A stretch of DNA of 64,000 nt, taken from the NCBI RefSeq assembly GCF_000729995.1, contig NZ_JNFG01000202.1, positions 1 through 64,000 on the forward strand, written 5' to 3'. This DNA comes from Caballeronia sordidicola (GTDB taxonomy: Bacteria > Pseudomonadota > Gammaproteobacteria > Burkholderiales > Burkholderiaceae). The position numbers were made by a program, and so were the translations under genes. Each line of letters opens with the position of its first letter. The stretch's first letter is position 1. The notes beneath the pieces are model-generated. The model did not search any database. It had not been told where the DNA came from and was given only the letters and a program-made list of their open reading frames with translations. This document shows positions 8,218 to 17,822 of the stretch, one piece after another.

Positions 8218-9825
8218 ATGTCCGATTCCGTCGCCACGAACCCGTCCGCCGCTTCATCCGACGCCGCACCCGGGGCTGATTCCAGCACCGAAGTTCAAGC
8301 GAGTCTTGCCGCGCCTGTTGCCGCGCCCGCTCCCGCGCTTGAGTTGGGCGCCACTGAATCCGCCGTGCCCGGTCCCGTGCCCACGTTCGACCAGTTCGGC
8401 CTGTCCGCCGACATCCTGCGAGCGGTGGTCGATTCCGGTTACACGATTCCCACGCCGATCCAGGCGCAAGCTATCCCCGTGGTGCTGGCCGGCCGCGACA
8501 TGATGGGCGCCGCGCAAACGGGCACGGGCAAGACGGCGAGCTTTTCGCTGCCGATCATCCAGCGCCTGCTGCCCATGGCCAGCACGAGCGCATCGCCCGC
8601 CCGTCACCCCGTGCGCGCGCTGATTCTCACGCCGACGCGTGAGCTCGCCGACCAGGTTGCCGCGAACGTGCAGGCCTATTCCAAGCACACGCCGTTGCGC
8701 AGCACGGTGGTGTTCGGTGGTGTCGACATGAACCCGCAATCGGAAGCGCTGCGGCGCGGGGTTGAAATCCTGATCGCCACGCCCGGGCGCTTGCTCGATC
8801 ACGTTCAGCAAAAGACGCTGAATCTCGGCCAGGTGCAGATTCTCGTTCTCGACGAAGCCGACCGGATGCTCGACATGGGCTTCCTGCCAGATCTGCAGCG
8901 CATTCTGAATTTGCTTCCGAAGGAACGTCAGACGCTGCTGTTTTCCGCCACCTTCTCGGGTGAAATCAAGAAGCTTGCAGCGACCTATTTGCGCAATCCG
9001 CAAACCATTGAAGTCGCGCGCAGCAATTCCACGAACGCGAACGTGCGGCAGATCGTTTTCGAAGTCGCGGAAAGCGATAAATCCGGTGCGGTGACGCAAC
9101 TGATTCGCGAGCGCGGCCTGAAGCAGGTTCTCGTGTTTTGTAACAGCAAGATCGGCGCGAGCCGGCTGGCGCGCGTGCTGGAGAAGGACGGGATCGTTGC
9201 GACGGCGATTCACGGTGACCGTACGCAGGGCGAGCGCATGCAGGCGCTCGATGCATTCAAGAAGGGCGAGATCGAGGCGCTGGTTGCAACCGATGTGGCC
9301 GCCCGGGGTCTCGACATCACCGACTTGCCGGCAGTGATCAACTTCGACCTGCCGTTCAGCGCGGAAGATTACGTTCACCGGATTGGCCGTACGGGTCGCG
9401 CGGGCGCAACGGGTGACGCTTTGTCGTTGTGCAGCCCGAACGAGCGCAAGCAACTCGCCGATATCGAAAAGCTGATCAAACGGCCGCTCGAAGTCATGGT
9501 GCTGAAGGTCGACGTGCCGGTGCGGCGCGAATCGTCTTCTGCGCCTCGTCGCGAAGAGCGCTCGGGCCGGCCGGAGCGCGGTGAACATCGGCATGCGCGC
9601 AGCGAGGAGCCGCGTCGCCGTTCGACGTCGTTCGAGCGTTCGCATACGCGTCAGCAACCTATCGACGATTTCTTCCTGAAGCCGTACGTGCCGTCGGCGG
9701 CATCGACGAGAAAAACGCAGGACGACGCCGCTGCGGAAGCCGAACGCAAGAGCACGCCGCGTCAGCCGCTGGCTGCGCTACTCGGCGGTTTGGGTATGCC
9801 GCGGAGAACGACTTCGGGGTCTTGA
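8218..9825 (+). CDS. rhlE: DEAD-box ATP-dependent RNA helicase, RhlE type
   Basis: A 535-residue helicase that unwinds short RNA duplexes in ribosome assembly and mRNA decay. Motifs in order: an Ala/Pro-rich N-terminal extension of about 55 residues, Q motif with PTPIQAQAIP (79-88), Walker A AQTGTGKT (99-106), PTRELADQ, DEADRMLD (about 213), SATF, then the second RecA domain with IHGDRTQGER and HRIGRTGRAG (about 387). The basic Arg/Glu/Ser tail (residues 430-535) ends with a conserved QPIDDFFLKPY patch, typical of RhlE. The leader is long and structured, and a strong intrinsic terminator follows at 9871. Confidence 0.95.
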   Translation: MSDSVATNPSAASSDAAPGADSSTEVQASLAAPVAAPAPALELGATESAVPGPVPTFDQFGLSADILRAVVDSGYTIPTPIQAQAIPVVLAGRDMMGAAQTGTGKTASFSLPIIQRLLPMASTSASPARHPVRALILTPTRELADQVAANVQAYSKHTPLRSTVVFGGVDMNPQSEALRRGVEILIATPGRLLDHVQQKTLNLGQVQILVLDEADRMLDMGFLPDLQRILNLLPKERQTLLFSATFSGEIKKLAATYLRNPQTIEVARSNSTNANVRQIVFEVAESDKSGAVTQLIRERGLKQVLVFCNSKIGASRLARVLEKDGIVATAIHGDRTQGERMQALDAFKKGEIEALVATDVAARGLDITDLPAVINFDLPFSAEDYVHRIGRTGRAGATGDALSLCSPNERKQLADIEKLIKRPLEVMVLKVDVPVRRESSSAPRREERSGRPERGEHRHARSEEPRRRSTSFERSHTRQQPIDDFFLKPYVPSAASTRKTQDDAAAEAERKSTPRQPLAALLGGLGMPRRTTSGS

Positions 9826-9870
9826 GGTTATTGGGTGGTTGTTAGGGTCAGGGTCAGTGGGAAAACGATG

Positions 9871-9904
9871 AAGCGGCAGAGATGCCGCTTTTTTGTTTTT
9901 TTTA
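9871..9904 (+). terminator. Intrinsic terminator of rhlE
   Basis: Eight-bp stem aagcggca/tgccgctt around gaga, followed by a long T-rich run (9889-9904). It lies 45 bp after the rhlE stop and separates it from convergent gluQ. Confidence 0.88.
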
Positions 9905-9937
9905 ACGCTCTTTTTTCAACGCTCTGAAATCAACGCC

Positions 9938-10840
9938 CTAAATCGCGAACCGCTTTGCCCACTGCGCCGTTACATCGGAGAAAAACGCTTGGAACGAACT
10001 GGCCGGGGACGGGTGCAGACCGAGATGCTTCGCCGCTTGCGTCAACTCAACCAGCGGGGCTCCGGTATCAAGTGCTGTTGCGCCCGTTTGCTTACTGAGT
10101 TTCTCACCTTGCTCGTTCACTATGACGGGCACGTGCAGATAAGCAGGCGTTGAAACACCCAGGCAGCGCTGCAAGTAAATCTGGCGCGCAGTCGAGTCCA
10201 GCAGATCGGCGCCCCGCACGATATGCGTAATGCCAGCATCCGCGTCATCGACGACAACCGCCAATTGATACGCCCACTCGCCATCCGCACGCTTCAGCAC
10301 GAAGTCGCCGACGTCGCTTGCCAGATCCTGCGTCTGCATTCCCTGCCAGCGATCCTTGAAGCTCATAACGGCGGCGTCGCCATCAGGAACGCGCATCCGC
10401 CACGAGCGCGGTGCTTTGCCATGCAGCCCGTTGCGACACGTGCCCGGATAAGCCAGCGTGGCGTGTCGAGCGTGGCCGGCGTGGCGGTTTTGGCCGACCG
10501 CGAGCGAATCAGCTATCTCGCGGCGCGTGCAACCACACGGAAACACGAAGCCGGCGGTCAGTAATTGGTCGAGCGCCCGCTGATATGCAATTTCACGCTG
10601 ACTCTGCCAGACCGGTTGTTCGGCGGAAAACATGCCAAATCTGCCGAGCGTGTTGAGGATTTCCTCGGCCGCGCCCGGCACTGTGCGCGGGCCGTCGACA
10701 TCTTCAATCCTTACCAGCCACGTTCCGCGATGAGCCCGTGCATCGAGAAAACTCGCCAACGCGCTCACCAGCGAGCCGAAATGCAGCGGACCCGTGGGTG
10801 AGGGCGCAAAGCGGCCCCGATAGCCCGGTTCAGGGTTCAT
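9938..10840 (-). CDS. gluQ: Glutamyl-Q tRNA(Asp) synthetase
   Basis: A 300-residue paralogue of the glutamyl-tRNA synthetase catalytic domain without an anticodon-binding domain. It attaches glutamate to queuosine-34 of tRNA(Asp). It shows [12 protein letters not shown] (HIGH motif as HFGS, 20-23), zinc ligands Cys102, Cys104, Tyr131 and Cys135, and the KMSKS-equivalent KLSKQ (247-251). Length matches YadB/GluQ. It lies about 100 bp downstream of trhO on the same strand; both products modify tRNA position 34, which suggests a shared transcript. Confidence 0.94.
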   Translation of the reverse strand: MNPEPGYRGRFAPSPTGPLHFGSLVSALASFLDARAHRGTWLVRIEDVDGPRTVPGAAEEILNTLGRFGMFSAEQPVWQSQREIAYQRALDQLLTAGFVFPCGCTRREIADSLAVGQNRHAGHARHATLAYPGTCRNGLHGKAPRSWRMRVPDGDAAVMSFKDRWQGMQTQDLASDVGDFVLKRADGEWAYQLAVVVDDADAGITHIVRGADLLDSTARQIYLQRCLGVSTPAYLHVPVIVNEQGEKLSKQTGATALDTGAPLVELTQAAKHLGLHPSPASSFQAFFSDVTAQWAKRFAI

Positions 10841-10939
10841 CCCGCCCGCCGACCTGTCGACGTAAGCTGCAACGCGGCCATCAGATCAGCGCGGAGCACG
10901 CGATGAAAGATCGTCCGCTTGCGTTTCAGCGATGCATGC

Positions 10940-11827
10940 CTACGATTCATGCCGGCCATGGTTCGGACCGGGGAACGACGCTTGGCCGTCTGCGGTGATC
11001 GCCGCGTGTGCCTCGTCGGTATCGGCTGCGTCGTCTTCCGTGCTTGCCGTGGCTGCCGAAGTTCGATCCTCTCCGTTCTGCGCAATCGCCGCGGGTTCGA
11101 GCGCGGCATTCAACGCCGTCCGGTGATCGAATACAAAACACTCACCGTGGTAATGCGCACCGCCCACTTCCTCGAAGTACTTGAGAATGCCTCCCTCGAG
11201 TTGATAGACGTGGTCAATACCCACTTCCTTCATGTGGATCGCCGCTTTCTCGCAGCGAATCCCGCCCGTACAGAACGACACCACCGTCTTGCCTTCGAGA
11301 TCCGCACGATGCTCCTCGATCACGCCTGGAAACTCGCTGAATTTCGCGATGCGGTAATCGAGCGCCTGATCGAACGTACCGACGTCGACTTCGAACGCAT
11401 TGCGGGTATCCAGCATGACAACGGGACGGCCCTCGTCGTCATGGCCCCGATCAAGCCATGACTTCAGCGTGGCAGCGCCGACGGACGGCGCGCGCCCCGA
11501 TTCAGGCCGGATCGCCGGCTTTTTCATGGTGATGATTTCGCGCTTCAGCTTCACGAGCATCTTGCCGAACGGCTGAGTCGCTGACACGCTTTCCTTGAAC
11601 TCGAGATCGGCGAATTTGCCCTCGAAGAGCGGATCCGTACGAAGGTAGTGCATGAACGCGCCAATCTGTTCCGGCTCGCCCGCGACAAACAGGTTGATGC
11701 CCTCCGGCGCGAGCAGGATCGTGCCGCGCAGGCCGAGTCGGGTGCACCGGTCCACAATCAGCGGACGCCAGTCGGCGCCGCTCTCAATGGTCACGAACTT
11801 ATACGAGGAAAGGTTGACGATGCTCAT
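10940..11827 (-). CDS. trhO: tRNA uridine(34) hydroxylase, rhodanese family
   Basis: A 295-residue YceA/TrhO protein that hydroxylates U34 of tRNAs in an oxygen-dependent way, the first step to (c)mo5U. An N-terminal acylphosphatase-like domain (about 1-100) is followed by a rhodanese domain with [14 protein letters not shown] and the catalytic loop [11 protein letters not shown] (Cys186). A 40-residue Ala/Asp/Glu/Thr-rich tail is not conserved. The start at 11827 ([11 protein letters not shown]) matches the family; the longer frame from 11890 adds 21 unsupported residues. gluQ follows. Confidence 0.93.
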   Translation of the reverse strand: MSIVNLSSYKFVTIESGADWRPLIVDRCTRLGLRGTILLAPEGINLFVAGEPEQIGAFMHYLRTDPLFEGKFADLEFKESVSATQPFGKMLVKLKREIITMKKPAIRPESGRAPSVGAATLKSWLDRGHDDEGRPVVMLDTRNAFEVDVGTFDQALDYRIAKFSEFPGVIEEHRADLEGKTVVSFCTGGIRCEKAAIHMKEVGIDHVYQLEGGILKYFEEVGGAHYHGECFVFDHRTALNAALEPAAIAQNGEDRTSAATASTEDDAADTDEAHAAITADGQASFPGPNHGRHES

Positions 11828-11909
11828 GACGCAAATGCTCTTAAAGTGCTGGAAAACGGGCGTTGCCGGAGGAAAAAGCGGTTTCAACAAGCGCCTGAGG
11901 CGTTCATCG

Positions 11910-11925
11910 AATTCGTATTATCCCG
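11910..11925 (-). promoter_or_regulatory. Putative -10 region for trhO-gluQ
   Basis: On the minus strand GATAAT (11922 down to 11917) lies in GGATAATACGA, identical to the 11-mer proposed as the iclR -10. It predicts an 83-nt leader for trhO. The -35 is not clear. Confidence 0.35.
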
Positions 11926-12039
11926 CAAACGGCGCGCGCTTCCGACTAGACCGATCGGCCGATGCCTCCACGCCGATGCGGCACTTTTTTCAAGCAACTT
12001 GATTCGCCTAGACCAAACGGCTAACGCAGTCTTCGGAGC

Positions 12040-12074
12040 GAATTTCGCGAATAGGCGCATGTACAATATCGTTC
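12040..12074 (+). promoter_or_regulatory. Putative dnaE promoter abutting the start codon
   Basis: TACAAT at 12062-12067 ends only seven bases before the dnaE ATG at 12075. A start point at the usual distance would fall on or beside the A of the ATG. No ribosome-binding site is visible at normal spacing. The -35 is weak. Confidence 0.4.
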
Positions 12075-15000
12075 ATGTCAGATCCCCGCTTTGTCCATCT
12101 TCGTGTTCACTCCGAATTCTCGATTGCCGACGGCATCGTGCGCCTTGACGACGTCGTTAAAGCCGCTGCCAAGGACGGTCAGGGCGCGCTCGCGCTGACC
12201 GATCTCGGCAACGCTTTCGGCCTCGTCCGTTTCTACAAAGAAGCGCGCGGCAAGGGTGTCAAACCCATTGCCGGCTGCGACGTCTGGATCACCAATCCCG
12301 CAGATCGCGACAAACCCGCGCGGTTGCTGTTGCTGGTGAAAAACCAGCGCGGTTATCTCAACCTGTGCGAGTTGTTGTCGAAAGCCTGGTTGACGAATCA
12401 ATACAGGGGTCGCGCAGAAGTCGAATACGAGTGGCTGGAAAGCGGGTTGTCGGAAGGCTTGCTCGCGCTGTCGGGCGCGCAGCATGGCGATATCGGCATG
12501 GCGTTTGCCGCCGGAAACGACCAGGCAGCGGTTCGTCACGCAGAGCGCTGGAGCAAGCTCTTTCCGGGCGCGTTTTATATCGAGTTGCAGCGCGCTGCGT
12601 TACCGGGTGGCGAGACCTATATTCAACAGGCCGTCGCACTGGCCGCGAAGCTCAAGCTGCCGGTAGTCGCTACGCACCCCATGCAGTTCATGACGCCGGA
12701 CGATTTCACGGCGCACGAAGCCCGTGTGTGTATTTCCGAGGGCGATATCCTCGCAAATCCGCGGCGTCAAAAGCGCTTCACGACTGAGCAATATTTCCGC
12801 ACGCAAGAAGAGATGTGCGCGTTGTTCGCGGACATTCCGTCGGCTCTCGCCAACACAGTCGAAATTGCGAAGCGCTGCAACCTGAAGCTCGAACTCGGCA
12901 AGCCGAAATTGCCGCTGTTCCCAACGCCCGATGGCATGTCGCTCGACGACTACCTTGTGCATTTGTCGAAGGAAGGTCTCGAGAAACGGCTGGTCCAGCT
13001 TTATCCCGATGAAACCGCGCGCGAAGCGCAGCGCGAGACGTATTACGCGCGCCTGGAATTCGAGTGCAAGACCATTATCGGCATGGGCTTTCCTGGCTAC
13101 TTCCTGATCGTCGCCGACTTCATCATGTGGGCGAAGAACAACGGCGTACCGGTCGGTCCGGGCCGTGGCTCGGGCGCGGGTTCGCTGGTCGCGTATGCGC
13201 TGTTCATTACCGACCTCGACCCGCTCAAATACAACCTGCTGTTCGAGCGTTTCCTGAACCCGGACCGTGTGTCGATGCCTGACTTCGACATCGACTTCTG
13301 TCAGGAAGGGCGAGACCGCGTCATTCAGTACGTGAAGCAGAAATACGGCGCGGACGCCGTGTCGCAGATCGCGACCTTCGGCACGATGGCGGCGAAGGCC
13401 GCCGTGCGGGATATCGGCCGGGTGCTGGATCTCGGCTACATGTTCACCGATGGCATCGCCAAGCTGATCCCGTTCAAGCCGGGCAAGCACGTGACCATTG
13501 CGGACGCATTGAAGGAAGAGCCCACGCTGCAGGAACGCTTCGACAACGAAGACGAAGTGCATCAGCTGATCGAACTCGCGCAACGCGTGGAAGGGCTGAC
13601 GCGTAACGTCGGCATGCACGCGGGCGGCGTGCTGATCGCGCCGGGCAAGCTCACCGACTTCTGCCCGCTTTATACGCAGGGCGAAGACGGCGGTGTGGTC
13701 AGCCAGTACGACAAGGACGACGTGGAAGCGGTCGGGTTGGTGAAGTTCGACTTCTTGGGACTGACCACGCTCACCATTCTCGACTGGGCGGAGAGGTACA
13801 TCCGCCGGCTGGATCCATCGAAGCAAGACTGGAATTTGTCGCAGGTTCCGCTCGACGATCCCGCCTCGTTCCAAATCCTCAAGAAAGCCAATACGGTGGC
13901 AGTGTTTCAGCTGGAAAGCCGCGGCATGCAGGGCATGCTGAAGGATGCACAGCCTGACCGTTTCGAGGACATCATTGCGCTGGTGGCATTGTATCGGCCG
14001 GGTCCAATGGACCTGATCCCGAGCTTCTGCGCGCGTAAGCACGGCCGCGAGATCGTCGAGTATCCGGACCCGCGTGTGGAGTCCGTCCTGAAAGAGACCT
14101 ACGGCATCATGGTCTATCAGGAGCAGGTGATGCAGATGGCGCAGATCATCGGCGGATACTCGCTCGGTGGCGCCGACTTGCTGCGTCGCGCGATGGGTAA
14201 GAAGAAGGCCGAGGAAATGGCCGAGCATCGCGAACTGTTCCGGCAGGGCGCGGCGAAGAATGGACTGACCGCGACAAAAGCCGACGAAATCTTCGACTTG
14301 ATGGAGAAGTTCGCGGGCTACGGTTTCAACAAGTCGCACGCGGCCGCTTACGCGTTGCTCGCGTATTTCACGGCATGGCTCAAGGCGCATCATCCGGCCG
14401 AATTCATGGCGGCGAATATGTCGCTCGCCATGGACGACACGGACAAGGTCAAGATCCTGTTCGAGGATTGCATCGTCAACAAGATGGCCGTGTTGCCCCC
14501 GGACATCAACCAGTCGGCGTACCGGTTCGAGCCGGTTGCCGAAGCTAACGGCACGCGTTCGAAGACCATTCGATACGGCCTCGGCGCGGTGAAGGGCAGC
14601 GGGCAGAGTGCTATCGAAGAAATCTTGCGCGCGCGGGAAGAAGCGCCGTTCACCGATCTCTTCGACTTCTGCATGCGGGTTGACCGGCGCATGGTGAACC
14701 GGCGCACGGTGGAAGCGCTGATCCGTGCCGGCGCGTTCGATTCGCTGCATGACAACCGGGCGCAATTGATTGCATCGGTGCCGCTTGCCATGGAAGCGGC
14801 CGATCAAGCCGCGGCCAACGCCATGCAGTCCGGTCTCTTCGACATGGGCGACGAACCGCAACAAGGCCATGATCTCGTCGATGAAGCCATGTGGTCGGAC
14901 AAGAAGCGCTTGCAGGAAGAAAAGAGCGCGCTGGGCTTCTACCTCTCAGGCCATCTTTTCGATGCCTACAAGAGCGAAGTGCGGCGCTTCGTGCGCCAGA

Positions 15001-15626
15001 AGATCGGCGAGTTGAAGGAAGGGCGCGACAAGCTTGTCGCAGGCGTGATCACCACCATGCGCACCCAGATGACCCAGCGCGGCAAGATGCTGATCGTGAA
15101 TCTGGACGACGGCACCGGCCAGTGCGAAGTGACCGTGTACAACGAGCAGTTCGAGGCGAACAAGGCGCTCTACAAGGAAGACGAGTTGCTGGTCGTGCAG
15201 GGCCAGGCGCGCAATGACGCGTTTACCGGCGGCATCCGCTTCACGGTGGAAGCGGCCATGGATCTCGAACGCTCACGCAGCCGCTATGCGCAGGCGGTGA
15301 AGGTGGAAATGAACGGCAACGCTGACGCACTGCGGCTGAAGAAAGTGCTGGAAGCGCATAGCGCGCCGCCTGAACAGGCTGTTGCACCGGCCGCGGTGCA
15401 GGCGCCATCGCGCGGAGGTTCGCGAGGCGGCGATCGCGACGGTGGTCGTGGCCAGCGGCCGCCCGTCCATATCCCGAATGGCCTAAACGTGAGCATCGTG
15501 TATCGCAGCGAGCATGCGGAGGGCGAAGTACGGCTCGGCGACGCGTGGCGCGTCAAGCCGACCGACGATCTCATCACGGCATTGCGCGGCGAATTCGCGG
15601 GAAGCTCAATCGAAATCGTGTATTGA
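12075..15626 (+). CDS. dnaE: DNA polymerase III alpha subunit
   Basis: The replicative C-family polymerase, 1183 residues. Domains in order: PHP (HLRVHSEFSIADG near the N-terminus), palm with the catalytic pair in MPDFDIDFCQ and the third Asp in VKFDFLGL, fingers, helix-hairpin-helix region, an internal clamp-binding motif QSGLFDM (about 917), an OB domain (GQCEVTVYNEQF) and the C-terminal tau-binding region. A Gly/Arg-rich linker (about 1112-1130) separates OB and C-terminal parts. The N-terminus MSDPRFVHLRVHSEF is typical for Burkholderia. The stop overlaps the next start (TGATG). Confidence 0.98.
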   Translation: MSDPRFVHLRVHSEFSIADGIVRLDDVVKAAAKDGQGALALTDLGNAFGLVRFYKEARGKGVKPIAGCDVWITNPADRDKPARLLLLVKNQRGYLNLCELLSKAWLTNQYRGRAEVEYEWLESGLSEGLLALSGAQHGDIGMAFAAGNDQAAVRHAERWSKLFPGAFYIELQRAALPGGETYIQQAVALAAKLKLPVVATHPMQFMTPDDFTAHEARVCISEGDILANPRRQKRFTTEQYFRTQEEMCALFADIPSALANTVEIAKRCNLKLELGKPKLPLFPTPDGMSLDDYLVHLSKEGLEKRLVQLYPDETAREAQRETYYARLEFECKTIIGMGFPGYFLIVADFIMWAKNNGVPVGPGRGSGAGSLVAYALFITDLDPLKYNLLFERFLNPDRVSMPDFDIDFCQEGRDRVIQYVKQKYGADAVSQIATFGTMAAKAAVRDIGRVLDLGYMFTDGIAKLIPFKPGKHVTIADALKEEPTLQERFDNEDEVHQLIELAQRVEGLTRNVGMHAGGVLIAPGKLTDFCPLYTQGEDGGVVSQYDKDDVEAVGLVKFDFLGLTTLTILDWAERYIRRLDPSKQDWNLSQVPLDDPASFQILKKANTVAVFQLESRGMQGMLKDAQPDRFEDIIALVALYRPGPMDLIPSFCARKHGREIVEYPDPRVESVLKETYGIMVYQEQVMQMAQIIGGYSLGGADLLRRAMGKKKAEEMAEHRELFRQGAAKNGLTATKADEIFDLMEKFAGYGFNKSHAAAYALLAYFTAWLKAHHPAEFMAANMSLAMDDTDKVKILFEDCIVNKMAVLPPDINQSAYRFEPVAEANGTRSKTIRYGLGAVKGSGQSAIEEILRAREEAPFTDLFDFCMRVDRRMVNRRTVEALIRAGAFDSLHDNRAQLIASVPLAMEAADQAAANAMQSGLFDMGDEPQQGHDLVDEAMWSDKKRLQEEKSALGFYLSGHLFDAYKSEVRRFVRQKIGELKEGRDKLVAGVITTMRTQMTQRGKMLIVNLDDGTGQCEVTVYNEQFEANKALYKEDELLVVQGQARNDAFTGGIRFTVEAAMDLERSRSRYAQAVKVEMNGNADALRLKKVLEAHSAPPEQAVAPAAVQAPSRGGSRGGDRDGGRGQRPPVHIPNGLNVSIVYRSEHAEGEVRLGDAWRVKPTDDLITALRGEFAGSSIEIVY

Positions 15627-16735
15627 TGCGCGCCGGGATGAAAGTCGCCATCTCCGCCAACGCGCTGAAACTGAGCGGTGGACTTGAGCGTTACGCGCTG
15701 GACCTGATCCGGGGGCTCAACGCGGCCGGATTCACGGGCGAGCGTAAGCCGGTGTTTTTCGCGCGCAAGATCGATACGTCGCAGCCGGAAAGCCAGATGG
15801 TCGATACGCGCCGGATCAACGTATCGTTCCTGCCTTCCAAGCTGCGCGACACGTACTACAACTGGGCGCTCAAACGGGCGCGCAAGAAAGCGCGAGTGGA
15901 TCTTCTGATTGGCTGCAATCGTGTGGAGTCCTCCGAGATAGCGATTTGCGGCGGTACACATATCGGCTTTCTCGCCGCGACCGGTCGGCACGAGCGCCGC
16001 TCGGACAGCCGCCAGATTGTGCTTGAGCGTTTGCAATACGAGCAAGCCGGCGTGATCGTCGCTCACTCCGACATGATGCGCGACGAATTGCGCTCGCTCT
16101 ACGGTGTGGCCGACTCTAAGATCCGCGTGCTTTATCCCCCGGTGGACGGCACGCGCTTTTCCCCCGTGCCGGACGAAAAGCGCAGCGAGCTGCGCCGCCA
16201 GTTTGGTTTCGCCGATCACGAAATCGTGCTGCTGTTTCCATCGAGCAGCCACGAGCGCAAGGGATTGCCGCTGATCGAGGCGGCGCTGCGCGACAGCGGC
16301 CTGCCGGTGGTGGTTGCGGTGGCTGGGCGGCCGCCCGCGCAGACCTCGGCGCAGGTGCGTTACATCGGCTATGCAAAGAATATCGAGGATGCTTATCGGG
16401 CTGCCGATTTCACCGTGCTAGCCTCGAAGTACGAGCCGTTCGGGCTGGTCGGTATCGAATCCGTGATGTGCGGCACGCCGGTGATTTTTCCAACCAGCGT
16501 AGGCTGTTGCAGCGCGATTTCGGACAACGCAAAATTTACCTTCGAGCCGGGCGACGCAGATGGCCTGCGGCACGCCGTTCGGCGTGCACTGGATGCAAAA
16601 AGTACCAAAGTGACAGCGGCGTCCATTCTCTACGACACCAGCATTGCCGCGCACATTGCGTTGTTGCTGGCGCTCGCCGAGGGCATCGCTGCCGACATGC
16701 CGGTCAGCGCATCCGGTTCAGTTCAGAGAGCTTGA
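15626..16735 (+). CDS. Glycosyltransferase family 4 (LPS core, WaaG-like)
   Basis: A 369-residue GT-B glycosyltransferase. N-terminal GGLERYALDLIRGL is the donor/acceptor-fold glycine loop, and the C-terminal half has the retaining-GT4 signature SKYEPFGLVGIESVMCGTP with the conserved Glu pair. By context it adds a hexose to the LPS inner core. ATG 15626 overlaps the dnaE stop; a second ATG at 15638 is an alternative and neither has a strong ribosome-binding site. Its 3' end overlaps the convergent WaaE-type gene by 32 bp. Acceptor and donor sugar cannot be read. Confidence 0.85.
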   Translation: MRAGMKVAISANALKLSGGLERYALDLIRGLNAAGFTGERKPVFFARKIDTSQPESQMVDTRRINVSFLPSKLRDTYYNWALKRARKKARVDLLIGCNRVESSEIAICGGTHIGFLAATGRHERRSDSRQIVLERLQYEQAGVIVAHSDMMRDELRSLYGVADSKIRVLYPPVDGTRFSPVPDEKRSELRRQFGFADHEIVLLFPSSSHERKGLPLIEAALRDSGLPVVVAVAGRPPAQTSAQVRYIGYAKNIEDAYRAADFTVLASKYEPFGLVGIESVMCGTPVIFPTSVGCCSAISDNAKFTFEPGDADGLRHAVRRALDAKSTKVTAASILYDTSIAAHIALLLALAEGIAADMPVSASGSVQRA

Positions 16736-17471
16736 GAAACCGGTAATACACGGTCTGCGCGTTGAACACGGCAATCATGAAACCTGCACGGCCGTCGAGA
16801 AAACCGCGTCGCAGAAGGTAGGTACGGACAAAAGCCCACGCCCCGCGCAGCACCGCAGTGGCCAAGCTGCCGCGTTTTCCCGCCGCGTGGCGTTGACGCG
16901 CCCCGGCCGTGGAATAATTATCCAGCTTGCGCAAGACAGTCTCGAAGTCCTCGTAGGAATAGTGCATCAGCTTGCCCTGCAGGCGCGCGACCTTGGTGGC
17001 ATCGGGGTTCGTCAGCACCAGCCGCTCGTGCACGAGGTCATCGGAGAAACGGGCTGTGCCTCGTTTGAACAAACGCGGAATCCAGTCTGGATACCAGCCG
17101 CTGTGCCGCACCCATTGCCCGCAAAAATTCGACAGCCTGTCTACCGCGTAGACGTCGGCTTGCGGCTTCGAGAGGGCCGCACGGATCGCGGCGCCCAGAT
17201 CCGGCGACACCACTTCGTCCGCGTCGATGGACAACACCCAGTCGGTCGTGAGCGCATCGAGTGCACGATTTTTCTGCGGCCCGAAGCCAGGCCAGTCGGG
17301 CGCCTCGACCACGCGCGCGCGATGCGCCTCTGCTATGCCGACGGTTGCATCGGTACTGCCGCCGTCGATCACGACGATTTCATCGGCGAAGGAAACCGCT
17401 TCCAGACACTGCGCGAGGCGTGCGGCTGCATTGAAGGTAATGAGGGCAATACCGAGCGTTGGACGGGTCAT
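16704..17471 (-). CDS. Glycosyltransferase family 2, WaaE/KdtX-like LPS core enzyme
   Basis: A 255-residue inverting GT-A enzyme. It has ITFNAAARLAQCLEAV, the nucleotide-binding VVIDGGSTD, the DXD-type motif SIDADEVV and a SGWYPDWIPRLFKRG acceptor-loop segment, all characteristic of WaaE/LgtF enzymes that add glucose to heptose I. C-terminal hydrophobic stretches suggest membrane contact. It faces against its neighbours: the 3' end overlaps the GT4 gene by 32 bp, and it shares a divergent promoter region with the 17913 gene. Confidence 0.85.
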   Translation of the reverse strand: MTRPTLGIALITFNAAARLAQCLEAVSFADEIVVIDGGSTDATVGIAEAHRARVVEAPDWPGFGPQKNRALDALTTDWVLSIDADEVVSPDLGAAIRAALSKPQADVYAVDRLSNFCGQWVRHSGWYPDWIPRLFKRGTARFSDDLVHERLVLTNPDATKVARLQGKLMHYSYEDFETVLRKLDNYSTAGARQRHAAGKRGSLATAVLRGAWAFVRTYLLRRGFLDGRAGFMIAVFNAQTVYYRFLKLSELNRMR

Positions 17472-17489
17472 GGGGCTTAAGCGTGGGGT

Positions 17490-17512
17490 ATGCGAATTGC
17501 TATAATTTGATG
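17490..17512 (+). promoter_or_regulatory. Consensus extended -10 (TGcTATAAT), probably divergent
   Basis: TATAAT at 17501-17506 preceded by TGC is the best -10 match in the LPS cluster. It could serve the glycosyltransferase at 17913, giving an untranslated leader of about 400 nt. The reverse strand reads aaattatag, so the element may also serve the WaaE-type gene that starts at 17471. Confidence 0.45.
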
Positions 17513-17540
17513 CAAAAAATTTCAGCGGTGAATGCTGCGT

Positions 17541-17819
17541 TTATAGTCGCTGTCTCGTTGCTTGTCTCGTCCGTAACAGGGCCTGCCAGGCTTGGCGAGA
17601 CCGGGTGAATTCACGCCATACGCGTTCCGCATCAATCCTGGCCGCCCGGCCACCGTTATACCAGACGAATGACCACATGCCGCCGGTCGGCAGGGCCATG
17701 GGCTTGAAAAGCCGCGGCCGGCCGGGACCGAATGCCTCGCCGGAGAAGATGCAAACGCAAGCGACCAGGCGCACGGGATTCAGCGCGCTGACATTGCACA
17801 TGAAGCACATGAGGCGCAT
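17541..17819 (-). CDS. Possible small hypothetical protein, about 92 aa
   Basis: A minus-strand frame ends at 17541 and is open far upstream; from ATG 17819 it encodes 92 residues. The C-terminal half is rich in Trp, Tyr and Phe (GGMWSFVWYNGGR, VWREFTRSRQAWQALL), unusual for a chance frame in GC-rich DNA. I do not recognise it. No ribosome-binding site is obvious before ATG 17819 or ATG 17699. It occupies the otherwise empty spacer between divergent glycosyltransferase genes. It may be an unannotated gene or noise. Confidence 0.28.
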   Translation of the reverse strand: MRLMCFMCNVSALNPVRLVACVCIFSGEAFGPGRPRLFKPMALPTGGMWSFVWYNGGRAARIDAERVWREFTRSRQAWQALLRTRQATRQRL

Positions 17820-17822
17820 GAA
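17796..17822 (+). repeat. Three tandem 9-bp units
   Basis: gcacatgaa, gcacatgag and gcgcatgaa run head to tail, differing at one or two positions. The array lies in the spacer before the 17913 glycosyltransferase gene and inside the possible small ORF on the other strand. Confidence 0.7.

Noticed and set aside
12600-14870. A 756-codon frame on the minus strand within dnaE
   Set aside because: It is the shadow of dnaE; composition is Arg/His-rich with no family motif, and the plus frame is unquestionably DNA polymerase III.
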